The notes under the pieces are model-generated. The model searched no databases and was not told the DNA's origin. It saw only the letters and a list, made by a program, of their open reading frames with translations. Position numbers and translations under genes: made by a program. Shown piece after piece: positions 36,036 through 44,816 of a stretch of 51,839 nucleotides of DNA. Positions within the stretch are counted from its first letter, which is position 1. Each line of letters begins with the position of its first letter. Origin of the DNA: a bacterium (lineage in GTDB: Bacteria; JACRDZ01; JAQUKH01); NCBI GenBank assembly GCA_040754625.1, contig JBFMCF010000122.1, forward strand, positions 1 through 51,839, given 5' to 3'.

Positions 36036-37207
36036 TTCCTTTAAGAAACGCAAAAAGGTTTTTATTTAAAGCTTATAATCAGCCCTGTTACGCTTTAAAG
36101 GTCTTTAAAAAAAGACTGATGGCGTATTTATATTATTATTTGTCAAACGGCAAAAGCAGTTATCCGGAAGCTGTAACATTATTTTTAACTCACCGCTGTA
36201 ACCTGCATTGCAAAATGTGCGGGCAGTGGGGGGAGGGCGGGGTCACAAGGAAACAATCCGCGGAATATATCCGCGAAGAACTTTCTTTTGATGAATTAAA
36301 AATGGTTATTGATGATTTATCCCCGTTTGGGCCGAATATCACGCTTTTCGGCGGTGAACCCCTGATTTACAAAAATTCTATCGATACCATAAAATACATC
36401 AAAAACAAAAACATGCATTGTCTTATGATCACAAATGGTTCTTTAATTGAACCTAAGGCGCAAGAATTAGTCGATGCCGGTTTGGATGAACTTAATGTTT
36501 CGCTGGACGGCGGCCGTGAACTGCATAATGAAATAAGAGGAATGGACGGGCTTTTTGACCGGGTTCTAAATGGATTAAAAAAAATCAACCATTTCAAAAA
36601 AGAAAAAAATAAAAAAAGGCCGTTTATTAACCTGCAATGCACTATTACCAAATATAATTATGAGAATCTTGAACAACTATTGAACGCGGCAGAGGAAACA
36701 GGGGCGGATTCATTGACATTTCATAATTTAATTTTTCTTGAAAACGGCCTTATTGAAAAGCAGAAAAAATATGACAAACTTTTAAACTGTTCGTCCCTGG
36801 ACTGGAAAGGATTTATTTCCGTGCCGGACATAGACGTTTCAATTTTATTTAATAAAATGGAGGAAATCAAAAAAAAGGTAACTGAAATGGCAGAAAAAGG
36901 ATTTGATTTAAAAGTTGATTTCTACCCTAATTTTTCAAAAAAAGGACTGTTTGAATATTATCAAAATCCTTTATTTCTGCCGCGGGAATATTCGCCCCGC
37001 TGTGTAAGTCCCTGGATTAGCGCGTATATTTTTCCTGACGGCGAAACCAGGCCGTGCTTGAATTTTGATTATTCATTCGGCAATATAAAAAAAGATAAAT
37101 TTACCCTGATTTGGAATGGAGAGCGGGCAAGAAATTTCAGGAAGACCCTGAAAAGAAACAAAATATTCCCGGTTTGCATAAGATGCACCGAGCTTTACAG
37201 GTATTAA
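36032..37207 (+). CDS. Radical SAM protein
   Basis: 391 aa. 4Fe-4S motif C56-NLH-C60-KM-C63, then ITLFGGEPLIYKNSIDTIKYI and the core strands (LDELNVSLDGGRELHNEIRG). A C-terminal SPASM-like cluster is suggested by RCVSPWISAYIFPDGETRPC and VCIRCTEL. In polysaccharide loci such enzymes may modify lipid carriers or sugars, but no substrate is evident. It overlaps the aminotransferase gene by 4 bases. Confidence 0.87.
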   Translation: MIPLRNAKRFLFKAYNQPCYALKVFKKRLMAYLYYYLSNGKSSYPEAVTLFLTHRCNLHCKMCGQWGEGGVTRKQSAEYIREELSFDELKMVIDDLSPFGPNITLFGGEPLIYKNSIDTIKYIKNKNMHCLMITNGSLIEPKAQELVDAGLDELNVSLDGGRELHNEIRGMDGLFDRVLNGLKKINHFKKEKNKKRPFINLQCTITKYNYENLEQLLNAAEETGADSLTFHNLIFLENGLIEKQKKYDKLLNCSSLDWKGFISVPDIDVSILFNKMEEIKKKVTEMAEKGFDLKVDFYPNFSKKGLFEYYQNPLFLPREYSPRCVSPWISAYIFPDGETRPCLNFDYSFGNIKKDKFTLIWNGERARNFRKTLKRNKIFPVCIRCTELYRY

Positions 37208-37210
37208 AAA

Positions 37211-38377
37211 ATGCCAAAAAAAATCAAAATCGCGCAAGTTATAACACGGTTAGACTGGGGAGGTTCGCCTGATGTTGTCCGGGCAATCTGTCTCGGGGCG
37301 GATAAAGAAAAGTATGATGTCAGGCTCATTACAGGCCCTTCAAAAAATCTAAGCTCAAATACAAAATTTTTTTTAGAAGAGTTTAAAGAAAATACTTTCA
37401 TTATTCCTGATTTGAAACGGGATATCAGTCCGGCCGGTGATTTTAAAGCCTTTATCAAACTATTTTTGTTGTTCCGGAAGGAAAAATTCGGCATTGTCCA
37501 CACGCATACCGCGAAGGCCGGAATATTGGGAAGGAAAGCCGCGTGGCTTGCAGGCGTAAATTATATTATTCATACCTCTCACGGGCATAATTTTTATGGT
37601 TATTTCGGGGCGATGGGGAGCAGGCTCGTAGTTGTTTTAGAAAAAATAATGGATATTTTCACAAGCAAGGTTATTGCCCTGACTGAACTGGAAAAAGAGG
37701 ACCTTGTGAAATTTAAGATAAGCAGGCCGGATAAAATTATTGTGTTTGACAGCGGGATAGAATTGGACAAATTTAAAAAAACAAGTCCGGACATTTTTAA
37801 AAAAAAAGAAGAATTTAATATAAGGCCGGGTGAAATGGTGGTCGGGATGATTAACCGTTTAGAAACAGTCAAGGGCCCCGAATATTTTATAGAGGCGGCG
37901 AAGATTATAAGCGATGCAATTCCAGGAGTAAAGTTTTTGATTGTCGGAGAAGGTTCTCTTAGAAAAAAACTTGAAAGCATGTGCCGGGGATTTGGAATCC
38001 ATGATAAAACAAATTTTACGGGGTGGAGGGAGGATGTCCCGGAAATCCTCCCGGTTTTAGATTTACTGGTGCTCCCGTCCTTAAATGAGGCGGTAGGGAG
38101 AATACTAATTGAAGCCGGGGCCTGCGGGGTCCCCGTTGTTGCCGCGAATGTCGGCGGGATTCCGGAAATTGTCCAAAATAATGAAACAGGATTATTGGTT
38201 GTTCCAAAATCTTCCGGTGATTTGGCGGAAGCGGTAATCAGCCTGCTGAAAGATAAAAATAAGCGGATAAAGATGGGTAATTCAGCCGCGGTATGGGTAA
38301 ATAATAAATTTAATATTGAAAATCTGGTTAAAAATATTTATGGATTATACAGTGAAATTTATAAAAATAAAAATTGA
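37211..38377 (+). CDS. GT4 family glycosyltransferase
   Basis: 388 aa. GT-B motifs: IAQVITRLDWGGSPDVVRAI, FGIVHTHTAKAGILGRKAAWLAGV, VGMINRLETVKGPEYF, and donor site PSLNEAVGRILIEAGACGVPVVAANVGGIPEI. The HTHTAKAG segment is common in WbnK/EpsD-like enzymes of exopolysaccharide loci. It follows the radical SAM gene by 3 bases. Confidence 0.92.
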   Translation: MPKKIKIAQVITRLDWGGSPDVVRAICLGADKEKYDVRLITGPSKNLSSNTKFFLEEFKENTFIIPDLKRDISPAGDFKAFIKLFLLFRKEKFGIVHTHTAKAGILGRKAAWLAGVNYIIHTSHGHNFYGYFGAMGSRLVVVLEKIMDIFTSKVIALTELEKEDLVKFKISRPDKIIVFDSGIELDKFKKTSPDIFKKKEEFNIRPGEMVVGMINRLETVKGPEYFIEAAKIISDAIPGVKFLIVGEGSLRKKLESMCRGFGIHDKTNFTGWREDVPEILPVLDLLVLPSLNEAVGRILIEAGACGVPVVAANVGGIPEIVQNNETGLLVVPKSSGDLAEAVISLLKDKNKRIKMGNSAAVWVNNKFNIENLVKNIYGLYSEIYKNKN

Positions 38378-39866
38378 TAAAAATTTTCGCATGGCAGTAA
38401 TATTATTTTTTTTAACTTCTGCCGGAACAGGCACAAATGCGGGTGGAAATCTTTTGCAGGCCCAATCGGTTATCCAAATCAGTTCTGACATAACTGACGG
38501 TAAATACTCGATCCAGGAAATTATTGACATCGCGAAGATTAATGACATAAAAGTTGTCATGTTGACCGACAGGGATTTTATGAGCTGGGAATACGGGTTT
38601 TGGCCCCTCAGGAAAATCATTAAAAAAAAAGTGGAATCGAATTCCATGCAAAGTTACGGGATTGAAAAATACCTCAGGGAAATTGAAGAAATACAAAAGA
38701 AAAATCCGGATATTGTTTTGATCGCAGGGGTTGAATCCGCGCCGTTTTATTACTGGGATGGGAAGCCTTTCAGGGATAATTTTAAGATAATTGACTGGCA
38801 TAAGCATATGCTGGTTTTTGGATTAAATAAGGCGGAAGATTATAAAAACCTTCCGTCCGTTGCCAATAAAAAAAGTTTATTGCTGCCTTTTAAATTAAAA
38901 AATATATATTTATTCTGGCCCGTGCCGGTTTTGATTGTTGGTTTTCTATGTTTAAGAAAAAGAAAATTCAAATATAAAGACTCACAGGGAAATTCTTTAG
39001 GGCCGTATTCACTGCCATGGCAGGTTTTCGGCGGTTTGTGCCTGTTCGCGGGACTGATATTTTTCATTAATAATTATCCCTTTCATGATTTTAAATATGA
39101 CCAGTATCATGGTGCACAGGGTATATCCCCCTACCAAAATTTTATTAATTATGTTAACCAAAAAGGCGGGATGAGTTTTTGGGCGCACCCTGAAATAGAA
39201 AATATAATGCAATATGATGAGGCAAAAGTTGAAACAAAGGAATATCCGGAATATTTATTGGAATCGAGAAATTATACGGGATGGACAATATTTTACGAAG
39301 GCGATGAAAAGGTAGGCCCGCCTGGCGGGATATGGGATAAGGTCTTGAAAAACTATTGCATGACCGGTGGAGGCCTCCCTGTTTGGGCGATTGGAGGATT
39401 GGGATTTGACCAGGCAGGTAACTTTAACGAGGCGGTAAAGGATTTAAGAACAGTATTTTTGGTCCCCCAAATAAATAGAGAGTCAATTTTAAGCGCGTTA
39501 AAAAACGGGAAAATGTATGTAGTAAAAGGCAGGGACTGCGGGAATTTTATCCTGGAAAGTTTTGTTGTAAAAGACAGCCTTTCAGGTGTTAATGGGACTA
39601 TCGCGGATGAATTAAATTTAAAAGGCAAACCGGTAATTAATATTAAAGGCCGGATAATTAATTGGAAAAATAACGAAAAAATAACAGTTAAATTGATAAA
39701 AGACGGCGTTATTGTTAAACTGTATGAAGTCAACAGCCCTTTTGAAGTAAGTTATACCGACGAATATTTTTATGAAAATAAGAAAAGTTATTATCGCCTG
39801 GAAATTAATACGCCTGAGAGGGTTTTGGTGAGTAATCCCGTATTTGTAAGTACTCTGTTACGTTAA
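38340..39866 (+). CDS. Membrane protein with PHP-like metal-dependent domain
   Basis: About 508 aa. The start is uncertain: ATG 38340 and GTG 38352 give a basic n-region before a hydrophobic segment (MAVILFFLTSAG), while ATG 38391 lacks it; none has a clear ribosome site. PHP-like traces are QISSDITDGKYSIQEIIDIAKINDIKVVMLTDRD, LIAGVESAP, FWAHPEI and WAIGGLGFD. The usual first His pair is replaced (SSDITDG, TDRDF), so activity is doubtful. Two membrane helices (about residues 185-205 and 225-245) interrupt the domain, a layout seen in other exported PHP-like proteins. Function unknown. Confidence 0.65.
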   Translation: MDYTVKFIKIKIDKNFRMAVILFFLTSAGTGTNAGGNLLQAQSVIQISSDITDGKYSIQEIIDIAKINDIKVVMLTDRDFMSWEYGFWPLRKIIKKKVESNSMQSYGIEKYLREIEEIQKKNPDIVLIAGVESAPFYYWDGKPFRDNFKIIDWHKHMLVFGLNKAEDYKNLPSVANKKSLLLPFKLKNIYLFWPVPVLIVGFLCLRKRKFKYKDSQGNSLGPYSLPWQVFGGLCLFAGLIFFINNYPFHDFKYDQYHGAQGISPYQNFINYVNQKGGMSFWAHPEIENIMQYDEAKVETKEYPEYLLESRNYTGWTIFYEGDEKVGPPGGIWDKVLKNYCMTGGGLPVWAIGGLGFDQAGNFNEAVKDLRTVFLVPQINRESILSALKNGKMYVVKGRDCGNFILESFVVKDSLSGVNGTIADELNLKGKPVINIKGRIINWKNNEKITVKLIKDGVIVKLYEVNSPFEVSYTDEYFYENKKSYYRLEINTPERVLVSNPVFVSTLLR

Positions 39867-39877
39867 TTTTTAATAGA

Positions 39878-40057
39878 GTTGCAATGGTTCAGATTTGTCG
39901 ACAAAGGCTCACGATTAAGTATCTGTAGCTCAATTTCGCAGTGATATTCGCCCCCCATCCCCCATCTTCGATGGGGTGTATCCGAATATCATCTGCTTAT
40001 TTCGCACAGATACTAAATCTTGTTCCTTTAATGTCGTCAAATCTGAACCATTGCAAC
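39878..40057 (-). repeat. Large structured hairpin element, copy 2
   Basis: 180-bp fold with the same order of stems as copy 1. Outer stem 39878-39902 with 40033-40057 (25 bp, one mismatch). Second stem 39913-39926 with 40006-40019. Third stem 39942-39950 with 39983-39991. Terminal hairpin 39960-39966 with 39970-39976. The first 35 bases of the core are identical to copy 1. The outer arms differ from copy 1 at 10 of 25 positions yet stay complementary to each other. Confidence 0.75.
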
Positions 40058-40138
40058 TCATGACAAGAGTGCCAATAATTTGCGTAACAGTGTAGTAGAC
40101 TTTAAGATTTAGGAGGATATTAACGATAATAGTAAAAA

Positions 40139-40423
40139 ATGAACCCAGCACCTCAAAAATATCATTATGTATATATACTAAACAGTACTAAAAAAGATTT
40201 TCTATATATTGGAGCAACTTCTGATTTAAAAAATAGATTAAATGAACACAGAGAGGGTAAATGTTATTCAACTAAAAAATATTTGCCCGTAAAACTAGTA
40301 TATTATGAAGCATTCTTATCGAAAAGCGATGCTTTTGATAGAGAAAAGAAATTGAAATATCATGGTAAGAGCCTAAAATTACTAAAAAATAGAATATGTA
40401 ATTCTTTAAGAGGTGCTGGGTGA
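40139..40423 (+). CDS. GIY-YIG nuclease domain protein
   Basis: 94 aa. Single-domain GIY-YIG protein: YHYVYILNSTKKDFLYIGATSDLKNRLNEH gives the Y-V-Y and Y-I-G strands with the conserved Arg; KLVYYEAF and DAFDREKKLKYHGKS follow, with the catalytic-type Glu in DREKKLK. Function of stand-alone members is unknown. The first and last codons lie in a 12-bp inverted repeat, which fixes the ends of the gene as a unit. AGGAGG is 22 bases upstream of ATG, too far for normal use. Confidence 0.87.
   Translation: MNPAPQKYHYVYILNSTKKDFLYIGATSDLKNRLNEHREGKCYSTKKYLPVKLVYYEAFLSKSDAFDREKKLKYHGKSLKLLKNRICNSLRGAG
40143..40421 (+). repeat. 12-bp inverted repeat bounding the GIY-YIG gene
   Basis: ACCCAGCACCTC at 40143-40154 and GAGGTGCTGGGT at 40410-40421 are perfect reverse complements. 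They encode the second to sixth residues (NPAPQ) and the last residues (RGAG). The right arm also provides a GAGGTG ribosome-site-like sequence and the GTG start of the next gene. Confidence 0.7.
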
Positions 40424-41139
40424 AAATATCGGTCCATCAACCTCAATATATACCCTGGCTGGGTTATTTTGACAAAATAGACAAAAGCGACGCTTTTGTA
40501 TTTTTGGATAAAGTGCAGTATAAGGCGAGGGAATTCCAGAACAGGAATAAAATACGCACCGGTAACGGCTGGCTGATGCTTACGGTTCCTGTAATATCCA
40601 GGGGCCTTGGCAGGCAGGAAATCAGTAAGGTTGAAATAGATAATTCGACAGATTGGCAGAAAAAACACTGGGGAAGTATAGAACAGAATTATCATAGAGC
40701 TCCTTATTTTAAAAACTATTCCGGTTTTTTTAAAGAGGTTTATTCCTGTCCATGGGAAAGACTGATGGATTTGAATATCCATATAATTAAATATCTTCTA
40801 AAAGAGCTTAAAATACAGACACCGTTGTATTATGAATCTGTAGTGGGCAGTTCCAGCAATAAAACCGATAGAATTATAGAAATATGTAAAAAACTCAATG
40901 CCGATATTTATTTATCCGGGATCGGCGGCAGGGATTATTTAGAAGAAGAAAAGTTTACCAGGGAAGGAATCAAATTGGAATACCAGAGTTTTAATCATCC
41001 TGTGTATCACCAGCTTTACAGGAAGGGGGCGGGTTCTTTTATGCCCTATTTGTCGGTAGTTGATTTATTGTTTAACGAGGGCGAAAAAAGTATAGATATA
41101 TTGAGGGGCAGAGTGAAATATGCGGGGAATCAGGGGTAG
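40420..41139 (+). CDS. WbqC-like family protein
   Basis: 239 aa, GTG start overlapping the GIY-YIG stop (GTGA). Starts ISVHQPQYIPWLGYFDKIDKSDAFVFLDKVQYK, the hallmark of the WbqC family, with NRNKIRTGNGWLMLTVPV and YLSGIGGRDYLEEEKF further on. The family occurs in O-antigen loci and is thought to act in acyl or amide transfer to sugars; the reaction is not established. Confidence 0.9.
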   Translation: MKISVHQPQYIPWLGYFDKIDKSDAFVFLDKVQYKAREFQNRNKIRTGNGWLMLTVPVISRGLGRQEISKVEIDNSTDWQKKHWGSIEQNYHRAPYFKNYSGFFKEVYSCPWERLMDLNIHIIKYLLKELKIQTPLYYESVVGSSSNKTDRIIEICKKLNADIYLSGIGGRDYLEEEKFTREGIKLEYQSFNHPVYHQLYRKGAGSFMPYLSVVDLLFNEGEKSIDILRGRVKYAGNQG

Positions 41140-41164
41140 TTCAGATTAATAAGGAGGCAGAAAG

Positions 41165-41779
41165 ATGAATATACTGGCTATCGGTGCGCACCCGGATGAT
41201 ATTGAATTCGGCTGCGGCGGGACTTTAATGAAATATATAGAAAAGGGGGCAGGTGTATATCTTCTGGTCCTGACCAGGGGAGAGATTGGTGGCAATCCGG
41301 AAACCAGGACCAAAGAGCAGGAAGAAGCTGGGAAATTTATGAAAGTAAAAAAAATCTTTTGGGGAGATTTCAAAGACACAGAACTTCCGTTAAATAAACC
41401 TTTGATTTCCAATATCGAAAAAGTGATAAATAAAGTCAAACCTCAAATAGTTTTATTCAATTATTCTGAGGATATTCACCAGGACCACCGCGCGCTGGCT
41501 AAAGCAGGTATTTCGGCAACGCGGTATATTAAGGAAGTGTTGTGTTACGAGGTCCCAACGAGCAAAAATTTTGAGCCGAGTATATTTGTAAATATAGAAG
41601 ATGTTTTTGATAACAAACTAAAACTTTTAAAAATCCATGCATCGCAGGTTCATAAAACTAACGTGGAAAATCTGACAATACTTGACAGTATTCAGGCATG
41701 CGCTGTTTTCCGCGGCTATCAGGGGAGGGTAAAATACGCGGAAGGTTTTATCCCTCTCCGGATGATGAAAGAAATCTGA
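41165..41779 (+). CDS. PIG-L/LmbE family deacetylase
   Basis: 204 aa. Zinc site motifs: AHPDD at residues 8-12 (His9, Asp12) and HQDHRALAKAG in the second half, with TRGEIGGNPETRTKEQEEA after strand 2. These enzymes remove acetyl groups from GlcNAc-containing lipids or sugars. It follows the WbqC gene by 25 bases with AAGGAGG before the ATG, and a WecA-type gene comes next, consistent with trimming of an N-acetylated sugar. Confidence 0.92.
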   Translation: MNILAIGAHPDDIEFGCGGTLMKYIEKGAGVYLLVLTRGEIGGNPETRTKEQEEAGKFMKVKKIFWGDFKDTELPLNKPLISNIEKVINKVKPQIVLFNYSEDIHQDHRALAKAGISATRYIKEVLCYEVPTSKNFEPSIFVNIEDVFDNKLKLLKIHASQVHKTNVENLTILDSIQACAVFRGYQGRVKYAEGFIPLRMMKEI

Positions 41780-41781
41780 TC

Positions 41782-42813
41782 ATGAATTTGTTATTTATTT
41801 TTATATTTTTTTCCCTGTTAACATTTTTATTGACATATATTTGCAGAACACTGGCTTTTAAGTTTAATATCCTGGACATCCCGGGGGAAAGAAAAATACA
41901 TGAATTTCCTACACCTCTTTTAGGGGGATTGGCGATATATGTAAGTGTAATTTCAGGATTGATATTCGGACCTGTTGGCTTAACCAAAGTTTTAGGCCTG
42001 GTTATCAGTTCGACTATTATTTTTACTGTTGGTATAATTGATGATATCCGGGATTTATCTGCCGAGATCAGGCTTGCGGCGCAATTGATTGCTTCATTTA
42101 TTGTAATGATTTTTGGTGTAAGTATCAGTTTTTTGCCAAATGATTCATATGGCAGGCTGGGGGAGATAATTTTAACCTACATCTGGATAATAGGTATTAC
42201 AAATGCCCTGAATTACCTTGATGGTGTGGACGGTCTGGCCGCCGGCATAACGGCAATATGCGCGGGTTTTTTTCTTGTTATTTCTTATCATACCGGCCAA
42301 ATTCTTGTAAGTTTTATAAGTATTATAATAATGGCCGGGTGTCTGGGATTTTTACCGCATAATTTTAAAAGAGATAAAATATTTTTGGGAGACGGGGGAA
42401 GTACATTTTTAGGTTTTTCAATTGCCTGCCTTGCGATAATGGGCGACTGGGCTGAATATAATGTAATAAGCCTGGTCACCCCGGTTTTAATCCTGGGGAT
42501 TCCTATTTTTGATATGGTTTTTACTACAATTATGAGAATCAAGGAAAGAAAAATTAAAACGGTTATTGAATGGTTTGAGTATGCCAGTACAGACCATTTT
42601 CATCACAGGCTTATGCATCTGGGCATGGGGCCGAGGGGAGTGGTGGTTTTTATTTATTGCATAAATATTTCTTTGGGTATAGGCGCGTTGATGGTCAGCA
42701 ATGAAAAACCGCTGATTGGGTTCCTGTCGATTTTACAGGGTGTTATTATTTTCACGCTTATTGCTATCCTGACAGTTTTAGGAAAAAGACAAAGCATAAA
42801 AGTTAAAGATTAA
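41782..42813 (+). CDS. WecA/MraY-family glycosyl-1-phosphate transferase
   Basis: 343 aa from ATG 41782, 2 bases after the PIG-L stop; longer frames overlap that gene. About 10-11 membrane helices. Family motifs: GIIDDIRDLSAEIRL, NALNYLDGVDGLAAG, KIFLGDGGSTFLGF and HFHHRLMHLG. It transfers a sugar-1-phosphate to undecaprenyl phosphate and so would start the O-unit or polymer made by this locus. The sugar is not predictable from these motifs. Confidence 0.92.
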   Translation: MNLLFIFIFFSLLTFLLTYICRTLAFKFNILDIPGERKIHEFPTPLLGGLAIYVSVISGLIFGPVGLTKVLGLVISSTIIFTVGIIDDIRDLSAEIRLAAQLIASFIVMIFGVSISFLPNDSYGRLGEIILTYIWIIGITNALNYLDGVDGLAAGITAICAGFFLVISYHTGQILVSFISIIIMAGCLGFLPHNFKRDKIFLGDGGSTFLGFSIACLAIMGDWAEYNVISLVTPVLILGIPIFDMVFTTIMRIKERKIKTVIEWFEYASTDHFHHRLMHLGMGPRGVVVFIYCINISLGIGALMVSNEKPLIGFLSILQGVIIFTLIAILTVLGKRQSIKVKD

Positions 42814-42840
42814 TGCTGTGTGCTGCTTAATTTTAAGACA

Positions 42841-43087
42841 TTGTAAAGATTTTGCCTGTTTTTTTGCGGAATTAAAACATTTTTGTTAATAAATCTTGGC
42901 GAAATTAATGAAGACATCCCGATATGTTTCGGGATAGTCTGAATTAACCCCGCACCGTATGGTGCGGGGTCCAATTCGAACTATTATCCACATAGGATAA
43001 TGTTCTCATTGGAGAAATCGTCCAAAATGAGCCTTAGATTTATCAAAAATGTTGACTAAAGCAAAAAAACAGGCAAAATCTTTACAA
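42841..43087 (+). repeat. Multi-hairpin structure closed by a perfect 27-bp inverted repeat
   Basis: Arms 42841-42867 and 43061-43087 are exact reverse complements. Inside lies a second stem 42876-42896 with 43036-43053 (three-base bulge), then four hairpins: 42913-42939, 42948-42969 (CCCCGCACC-GTAT-GGTGCGGGG), about 42978-43005, and 43005-43031. It fills the gap between converging genes. It may act as a terminator for both, but its size and order go beyond that. Core differs from the element at 30634. Confidence 0.7.
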
Positions 43088-43105
43088 AAAAAGTTACACA
43101 TGAGG

Positions 43106-44596
43106 TTAAGGATTAGCCCTTTTATAATAATCATACCGTTCTTTAACATGGGCGGCCTCATAGACTTTAAGATAGGTGTCTAAGACAGGATTAATATCTG
43201 TAAAGAAGAATTTTACAAAATCTCCGACTTTAGCAATAAATTTTTTTGGCACATAAACCACATCTCCGGTAATCAGGGCGATATCATCTTCCATCAGGCC
43301 TTTATCAACCGCCTTGGCCAAATCTAATTTTTTTATTGAAGGTTCGCTGCCTTCGTTGTTTTTCCTGATAAGCATAACGCTTTTTAATGAAGCGGAAGTT
43401 TTAAAACCGCCCGCGCGTGAAATAATCTCTATGGCGCTAAGTCCGTCATCCAGGGAATAAACACCCGGGCTGTTTATTTCTCCGAGGATATAAACTTTAT
43501 TGGACGACTTCGGCACATAGACAATATCTCCCTTTTTAATGGGCATATTCTGGTAAGGGTCGCCCATTTCGATGAATTTTCCAAGGTCGACAGTCGATGT
43601 CGCTTTTTCTATCGCGTCCCTTCGGACAACCATAATTCTTTTCATGTCGGCGGATTCACCCTTATACCCCCCGGCATAAGTGATTGCTTCAATAATACCC
43701 GCGTCATCTTCCAGATTATAGACTCCCGGGATTTTAACTTCCCCCAGGACATAAACCTTTTTAAACACCTTTGGAAGATAAATGATATCTTCATTTTTTA
43801 TTTCGGCGTCTCCGGCTGTATCGCCGCTTAAAATAAATTGTTTCAGGTTAATCTCTTTTCTTATTTCTTTTTGAGTCGCGTCGTCTTTCCTGATAATAAA
43901 AATGGCGCTTAAATCGGCAGTTTCATCTTTATATCCTCCTGCTTTCGCGATAGCTTTTATAAGCGAGGTTTCCCTGTCCAGAATATATTCCCCGGGGGTT
44001 TTTACTTCTCCAAGGATATATATTTTTTCAACATTTTTTTCTATAGTGACCTTTGAGATTTTAGGGATATAAATTATATCATCGGCGCTTATTCCGATGT
44101 TTTGTCCGCTATCGCCGTCCAAAAGGAATTTTTTTAAATTTACCCCTATTCTTGTGTCTTTCTTTATTATAAAGATGGAGGTTAAGTCCGCAGTTTCTTC
44201 CTTGTGCCCGCCGGCTTTGCTTATTGCCTTCAGGAGAGTGGTATTTTCGTCAAGGGTATATTCACCGGGACGCGCGATTTCTCCTGAAATATAAAATTTC
44301 TCGGCCATCATTTCTTTAATGGTTATTGTTACTTCCGGGTTTTTAATATGTTTGGATAATTTTTGGTTGAATAATTCAGTTAATGACTTTATGTCGAGGC
44401 CCCTTGCCTCGATACTCCCGATTAAGGGGAACGATATATTCCCGTTGGCATCGACCGTCACAAGCTTGCTTAATTCAGGCTCCTGCCAGACATATATCTC
44501 CAGGACATCGCCGATGTTTATGTTATACGCTTTCGCAGGTGTAATTAAGAAAATTAATAAGACAATAACTGAAAATATAGAAAGGTTTTTTTTCAT
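43106..44596 (-). CDS. Polysaccharide export protein with multiple SLBB repeats (Wza-like)
   Basis: 496 aa on the minus strand. Signal peptide about 1-23. Residues about 25-95 are the Poly_export domain (NINIGDVLEIYVWQEPELSKLVTVDANGNISFPLIG). Then come four SLBB repeats, each with a 'xYILGEVKxPGEYxLDxxxxLIxAIxxAGG' outline (about 100-175, 190-270, 275-350, 365-450), more than the two in Wza. No lipobox Cys is visible. It would form the outer-membrane channel for the polymer made by the converging genes. Confidence 0.92.
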   Translation of the reverse strand: MKKNLSIFSVIVLLIFLITPAKAYNINIGDVLEIYVWQEPELSKLVTVDANGNISFPLIGSIEARGLDIKSLTELFNQKLSKHIKNPEVTITIKEMMAEKFYISGEIARPGEYTLDENTTLLKAISKAGGHKEETADLTSIFIIKKDTRIGVNLKKFLLDGDSGQNIGISADDIIYIPKISKVTIEKNVEKIYILGEVKTPGEYILDRETSLIKAIAKAGGYKDETADLSAIFIIRKDDATQKEIRKEINLKQFILSGDTAGDAEIKNEDIIYLPKVFKKVYVLGEVKIPGVYNLEDDAGIIEAITYAGGYKGESADMKRIMVVRRDAIEKATSTVDLGKFIEMGDPYQNMPIKKGDIVYVPKSSNKVYILGEINSPGVYSLDDGLSAIEIISRAGGFKTSASLKSVMLIRKNNEGSEPSIKKLDLAKAVDKGLMEDDIALITGDVVYVPKKFIAKVGDFVKFFFTDINPVLDTYLKVYEAAHVKERYDYYKRANP

Positions 44597-44816
44597 ATTA
44601 TGAATTCGGCACTTAACTGTTAGTTTTGGTTTTTATTATAGATAACTAAGAAATGTATGTCAAGATATAATTATTGTATATGGCTTAAGAGTATGATATT
44701 ATTTGCACTATAATTGTAATTCATCAATAGTTAAATCAATTAATAACTTGGAGATAAAAAGTGAATTTTATCAACAATGTTATCCCATCAGGAAGTCTCC
44801 GGAAAGCGTAATAAAT
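44597..44816. promoter_or_regulatory. Divergent promoter region before the Cmr operon
   Basis: 220 very AT-rich bases between the SLBB gene (minus) and cmr1 (plus). A TATAAT at 44709-44714 points to cmr1, about 100 bases upstream of its ATG, but no good -35 is seen. Nothing resembling a CRISPR repeat or a gene is present. Confidence 0.4.

Noticed and set aside
30634-40057. CRISPR repeats
   Set aside because: Two distant copies of about 190 bases with long stems; no short regularly spaced repeats. I saw no array anywhere in the window.
42841-43087. tRNA, riboswitch or simple terminator
   Set aside because: No tRNA acceptor or T-arm sequence, no known aptamer motif and no downstream start codon. 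A terminator function is possible but does not explain the enclosed hairpins.
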